Below are positions 62,075-64,000 of a DNA stretch of 64,000 nt, piece by piece; positions within the stretch are counted from its first letter, which is position 1, and each line of letters begins with the position of its first letter. The notes beneath the pieces were generated by a model. The model saw only the letters and a list, made by a program, of their open reading frames with translations. It ran no database searches and was not told the origin of the DNA. A program made the translations under genes and the position numbers. The stretch covers positions 186,001-250,000 of the forward strand of contig CAXYBK010000003.1 in the NCBI GenBank assembly GCA_964275345.1, written 5' to 3'. Source of the DNA: MED-G78 sp964275345 (lineage in GTDB: Bacteria > Pseudomonadota > Gammaproteobacteria > Magnimaribacterales > D2472).

Positions 62075-62107
62075 AAATTAGCATTTCGTAGTGGGAAATG
62101 CTAATTT
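62075..62107. repeat. Twelve-bp stem hairpin between divergent genes
   Basis: AAATTAGCATTT (62075-62086), loop CGTAGTGGG, AAATGCTAATTT (62096-62107): a perfect 12-bp inverted repeat with a following T run on the plus strand. It lies between two divergently transcribed genes, where a simple terminator is not expected, so it may end an unseen transcript or act as a regulatory element. Confidence 0.6.
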
Positions 62108-62142
62108 TTAATTTCTAAACTTAATAACTTAATATAATACTT

Positions 62143-62724
62143 ATGAATATACCCACAATAGTTAAATCATCTGCAGCAGATTTAGAGCAAGTGAAGGCAG
62201 TTCTTGCGTTAGGTTTTTCATCTGATGCTTTATTAAGATGGGTCTTCCCTGATGCATCTTCTTACCTTAAATGCTTCGATGTTTGGATGGCAGAGTATTC
62301 AAAAATAGCTTTTGAAAATAATATTGTTTACTCAGAAGAAAATCTTTTTGGTTCATCTCTTTGGCACCCTCCTGGAGTTGAGTTTGATAATTCAGTTCTG
62401 GAACCAACTTTTGAATATATTCCTGCAGATCGAATAGAGGTTGTTATTAAATTTTTTGAAGAATTTGAGAAATACCATCCAGATGATGCTTGGTATTTGC
62501 CATTTATTGCTGTTGACCCCTCACAACAAAGAAAAGGTATAGGGTCTTTTTTATTAAAAGAAGCCCTTAAAATGATCGATGAGAAAGGAGATAGAGCATA
62601 TCTAGAGGCATCTAATGAATCAAATAAAGCATTGTATGAAAGACATGGTTTTGTAGAAATTGGAAGGGTGCAATTTGAGGACTCTCCACCTGCATTTCCG
62701 ATGATAAGAGAGTTAAGTAAATAA
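62143..62724 (+). CDS. GNAT-family N-acetyltransferase
   Basis: A 193-residue acetyltransferase: LVLALGFSSD-like start, a central helical insert (residues 60-110), WYLPFIAVDPSQQRKGIGSFLLKEAL as the acetyl-CoA binding core, and LEASNESNKALYERHGFVEIG. It resembles Puromycin/tabtoxin-type acetyltransferases in layout. Substrate unknown. Convergent with the small membrane-protein gene 9 bases away. Confidence 0.88.
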   Translation: MNIPTIVKSSAADLEQVKAVLALGFSSDALLRWVFPDASSYLKCFDVWMAEYSKIAFENNIVYSEENLFGSSLWHPPGVEFDNSVLEPTFEYIPADRIEVVIKFFEEFEKYHPDDAWYLPFIAVDPSQQRKGIGSFLLKEALKMIDEKGDRAYLEASNESNKALYERHGFVEIGRVQFEDSPPAFPMIRELSK

Positions 62725-62733
62725 TTATTTATA

Positions 62734-63021
62734 TTAAGTTATCAGCTTAGGTATTATTCCTAGTTGAGCAAGAACACCAAAGATAATTAATAATATAATA
62801 CTAGAGATGATTTTAAGATTCTTCTTTAGAATCCATTCAAATGAGTTTTCTATAAATATTCTTATCCAATCATCAACTTCGCCCATCCATTTAATAGCTT
62901 TTCTTGTCCATGTGTCAGTCATATCAATTAATAACAGAGAAAATGCTGCAATGATAAGCCACACAAAACCATTAAGAGTCATGTCGATTAGCCAACCTAA
63001 AATCACCCAATTTATTTCCAT
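62734..63021 (-). CDS. Small membrane protein (95 aa)
   Basis: Two membrane spans (about residues 12-33 and 67-92) separated by a charged amphipathic stretch (TDTWTRKAIKWMGEVDDWIRIFIENSFEWIL). The family is not known. It lies 6 bases downstream of the second HXXEE gene in the same direction and is probably co-transcribed. Confidence 0.65.
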   Translation of the reverse strand: MEINWVILGWLIDMTLNGFVWLIIAAFSLLLIDMTDTWTRKAIKWMGEVDDWIRIFIENSFEWILKKNLKIISSIILLIIFGVLAQLGIIPKLIT

Positions 63022-63027
63022 AATTAA

Positions 63028-63564
63028 TTATTGGCTAATACTTATACGCTTATTAAACCAAGCAAAGTAGATTAGACTAAATATAATCGCTGCAACAATG
63101 ATGATAGGTCCAAATATTTCAAATAAAATAAAAGTCGTTGTTCCTAAAAAAGCTATGCATCCAAATTCAAAATAACTGTCCAAATATCCCTCTTTAAATG
63201 CTGCTTGCACAATTAGAAAGTTGACTGGAAGATAAAGTAGAGCAGCGGTTATTGCTCCAGGGCTGAAGTCCGCAAAGTAAAAACTAAAGAAAATATGATA
63301 AAAAGCATTAATTACCTGAATCGCAAATAATATAAACAAAATGACATGTGCACTGGCTCTATTATTTTTGACCAAATGAAGAAGAGCAAACATAACAAGA
63401 ATGCACGTTAATATAGATAAAATTGCTTCGGTTGATAAGGCGGCAGATGAATGCTGAAAATATTGTAATTTCCACTCTATAAAATTAAATATAATGTGTT
63501 CTTCAAAATGATGAATGGCATAGATTAGTGGGCCAAGAACAATTAAGTTTTTAAATTTATCCAT
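63028..63564 (-). CDS. HXXEE-domain membrane protein (paralogue of the gene at 59777)
   Basis: A 178-residue paralogue of the protein at 59777-60316: FKNLIVLGPLIYAIHHFEEHIIFNF at residues 4-28 is identical in 24 of 25 positions or nearly so, and the FYFADFSPGAITAALLYLPVNFLIVQAAFKEGYLDSYFEF region matches closely. Divergence is mostly in the loops. The two copies are in the same direction 2.7 kb apart, indicating an old duplication rather than a recent one. Confidence 0.85.
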   Translation of the reverse strand: MDKFKNLIVLGPLIYAIHHFEEHIIFNFIEWKLQYFQHSSAALSTEAILSILTCILVMFALLHLVKNNRASAHVILFILFAIQVINAFYHIFFSFYFADFSPGAITAALLYLPVNFLIVQAAFKEGYLDSYFEFGCIAFLGTTTFILFEIFGPIIIVAAIIFSLIYFAWFNKRISISQ

Positions 63565-63770
63565 GAATTATTGAACCTTATGTATTAAATATGGGATTAA
63601 CCTAGCATAAAAATATTTTTTAATCATGAAATTTTCAGATTCTAGTTCTCTGTTTAAAACTACTCCACCGTCACTGAATGAGTTCAACAGGGGGGGTTTC
63701 TTCACCTTCACTGTTAGGGTTACTACAAATCGACTTCATTTTCACTACCGTAATGATATCCCGTTTATAA

Positions 63771-63793
63771 AAAAAGAGGTATCCCCTCTTTTT
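63771..63793 (+). terminator. Intrinsic terminator in the 3' intergenic region
   Basis: AAAAAGAGG, loop TATCC, CCTCTTTTT: a 9-bp stem followed by TTT on the plus strand. No annotated plus-strand gene ends here, so it should end an unannotated plus-strand transcript. Confidence 0.75.
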
Positions 63794-63822
63794 ATTGAAT
63801 ACTTTTAATAATTATTAAATTC

Positions 63823-63852
63823 TTGACTATTTGGGTAGTTACCCAATATAAT
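63823..63852 (+). promoter_or_regulatory. Strong sigma70-like promoter
   Basis: -35 TTGACT (63823-63828), an 18-base spacer and -10 TATAAT (63847-63852), 30 bases before the ATG of the last gene. Both elements are near consensus, unusual for this AT-rich region, and the promoter is overlain by two operators. Confidence 0.85.
63831..63846. promoter_or_regulatory. Operator 1 in the promoter spacer
   Basis: TTGGGTAGTTACCCAA, perfect 7-bp arms (TTGGGTA/TACCCAA) around a 2-base centre, filling the spacer between -35 and -10. A protein bound here would block RNA polymerase. Confidence 0.8.
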
Positions 63853-63868
63853 TTGGGCAATTACCCAA
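63853..63868. promoter_or_regulatory. Operator 2 over the transcription start
   Basis: TTGGGCAATTACCCAA, the same dyad with one mismatch in an arm, placed 22 bases (about two helical turns) from operator 1 and just after the -10. The pair suggests cooperative repressor binding on one face of the DNA. Confidence 0.8.
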
Positions 63869-63881
63869 ATAAAGGTTTAAT

Positions 63882-64000
63882 ATGAACAACGATTTAGATA
63901 AAAAGTTAAATAGAGAAGCATTAGTAATATCCAAAGAACATTCAGGACATGTGGCAATCCCAACAATAGTTTTATCATTATTGGTGGTTTTAATTTACTC
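63882..64000 (+). CDS. Membrane protein, N-terminus only (cut by the window end)
   Basis: ATG 63882 with AAAGG six bases upstream opens 39 visible residues: a hydrophilic start (MNNDLDKKLNREALVISKEH) and the beginning of a membrane span (IPTIVLSLLVVLIY). The pattern would suit a membrane desaturase or hydroxylase-like protein, but no catalytic motif is in view. Tight repressor control is likely from the twin operators in its promoter. Confidence 0.7.
   Translation, partial: MNNDLDKKLNREALVISKEHSGHVAIPTIVLSLLVVLIY

Larger units (their letters stand above)
63565..63881. other. 317-base intergenic region: hairpin terminator, candidate small RNA and operator-controlled promoter
   Basis: The longest gene-free stretch in the window. 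It contains a G7 run at 63690-63696, an unusually GC-rich segment (63660-63770), a 30-codon plus-strand frame (63678-63770) ending directly before a terminator (63771-63793), and then a strong promoter with two operators (63823-63868). A minus-strand 22-residue frame is also present. Coding potential is unproven; a plus-strand small RNA or leader is the simplest reading. Confidence 0.55.

Noticed and set aside
63568..63739. Minus-strand frame in the 3' intergenic region that looked like a 55-residue protein
   Set aside because: Careful reading of the G7 run gives only a 22-residue frame ending in TGA. The longer version came from miscounting the homopolymer.
63626..63808. 60-residue plus-strand frame (starting MKFSDSSS) in the last intergenic region
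   Set aside because: It runs through the terminator hairpin, so it is not a plausible protein gene.
1..64000. CRISPR arrays, tRNA genes, rRNA genes, insertion sequences, prophage
   Set aside because: I read all intergenic regions, which are short. I found no repeat-spacer pattern, no cloverleaf and no transposase or integrase gene.

Overview
The window is an AT-rich (roughly one third GC by eye), very compact bacterial chromosome segment. Gene families, gene order and codon choice point to a marine, streamlined gammaproteobacterium of the SAR86 type. The left end carries the gammaproteobacterial order (metW-like end)-rdgB-hemW-trmB. The right half is crowded with lipid and xenobiotic enzymes: nitronate monooxygenases, haloalkane dehalogenases, glutathione transferases, short-chain dehydrogenases and serine beta-lactamase-like hydrolases. 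Taxonomy is inferred; there is no rRNA in the window. I saw no tRNA, rRNA, CRISPR array, insertion sequence or prophage.

Layout. 1-6.3 kb: housekeeping genes (rdgB, hemW, trmB, rpoH, a frameshifted cysQ) and a phosphate-scavenging pair (alkaline phosphatase plus e(P4)-type lipoprotein phosphatase). 6.3-11.1 kb: a dienoyl-CoA isomerase-like enzyme coupled to a 53-residue protein, yaaA, and TRAP permease genes dctQ-dctM overlapping a lipoprotein related to peptide-N-glycosidase F. 11.2-20.3 kb: a small outer-membrane barrel, a leftward operon uvrD-TRAP solute receptor-lipB-lipA-MTHFR-like, then an RpiR-type regulator, a nitronate monooxygenase and a MazG-like protein. 20.2-26.7 kb: an accessory island with two diverging arms. 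One arm holds a KAP P-loop NTPase, a Cas4-like/DnaQ-like fused nuclease (DUF2779) and a small His-Me-finger-like protein. The other holds a small membrane protein with an acidic tail, a paralogue of the His-Me-like protein and a PD-(D/E)XK nuclease. This is the best candidate for an undescribed (probably defence) system. 26.7-36.6 kb: hydrolases and redox enzymes, including malonyl-CoA decarboxylase, a penicillin-acylase-type Ntn hydrolase and a four-gene MerR-containing operon. 36.7-57.6 kb: typA/bipA, then runs of detoxification and lipid enzymes with many small membrane proteins and lipoproteins. 57.7-64 kb: small membrane proteins, a frameshifted methyltransferase, two HXXEE-domain paralogues, and a tightly controlled promoter in front of a gene cut by the window end.

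Regulation seen directly: two promoters of MerR type (TTGACT, 19-bp spacer, TATACT or TACAAT, with a 7+2+7 or 7+4+7 dyad in the spacer). They drive the MerR-containing operon and a distant membrane protein/MAPEG pair, so the encoded MerR protein probably controls both. A sigma70-like promoter at the right end is covered by twin 16-bp operators.

Three genes (cysQ, the DUF2779 nuclease, a secreted methyltransferase) have otherwise good coding sequence interrupted by single-base indels, two in A-runs and one in a C-run. Assembly errors are a strong possibility and should be excluded before calling them pseudogenes.
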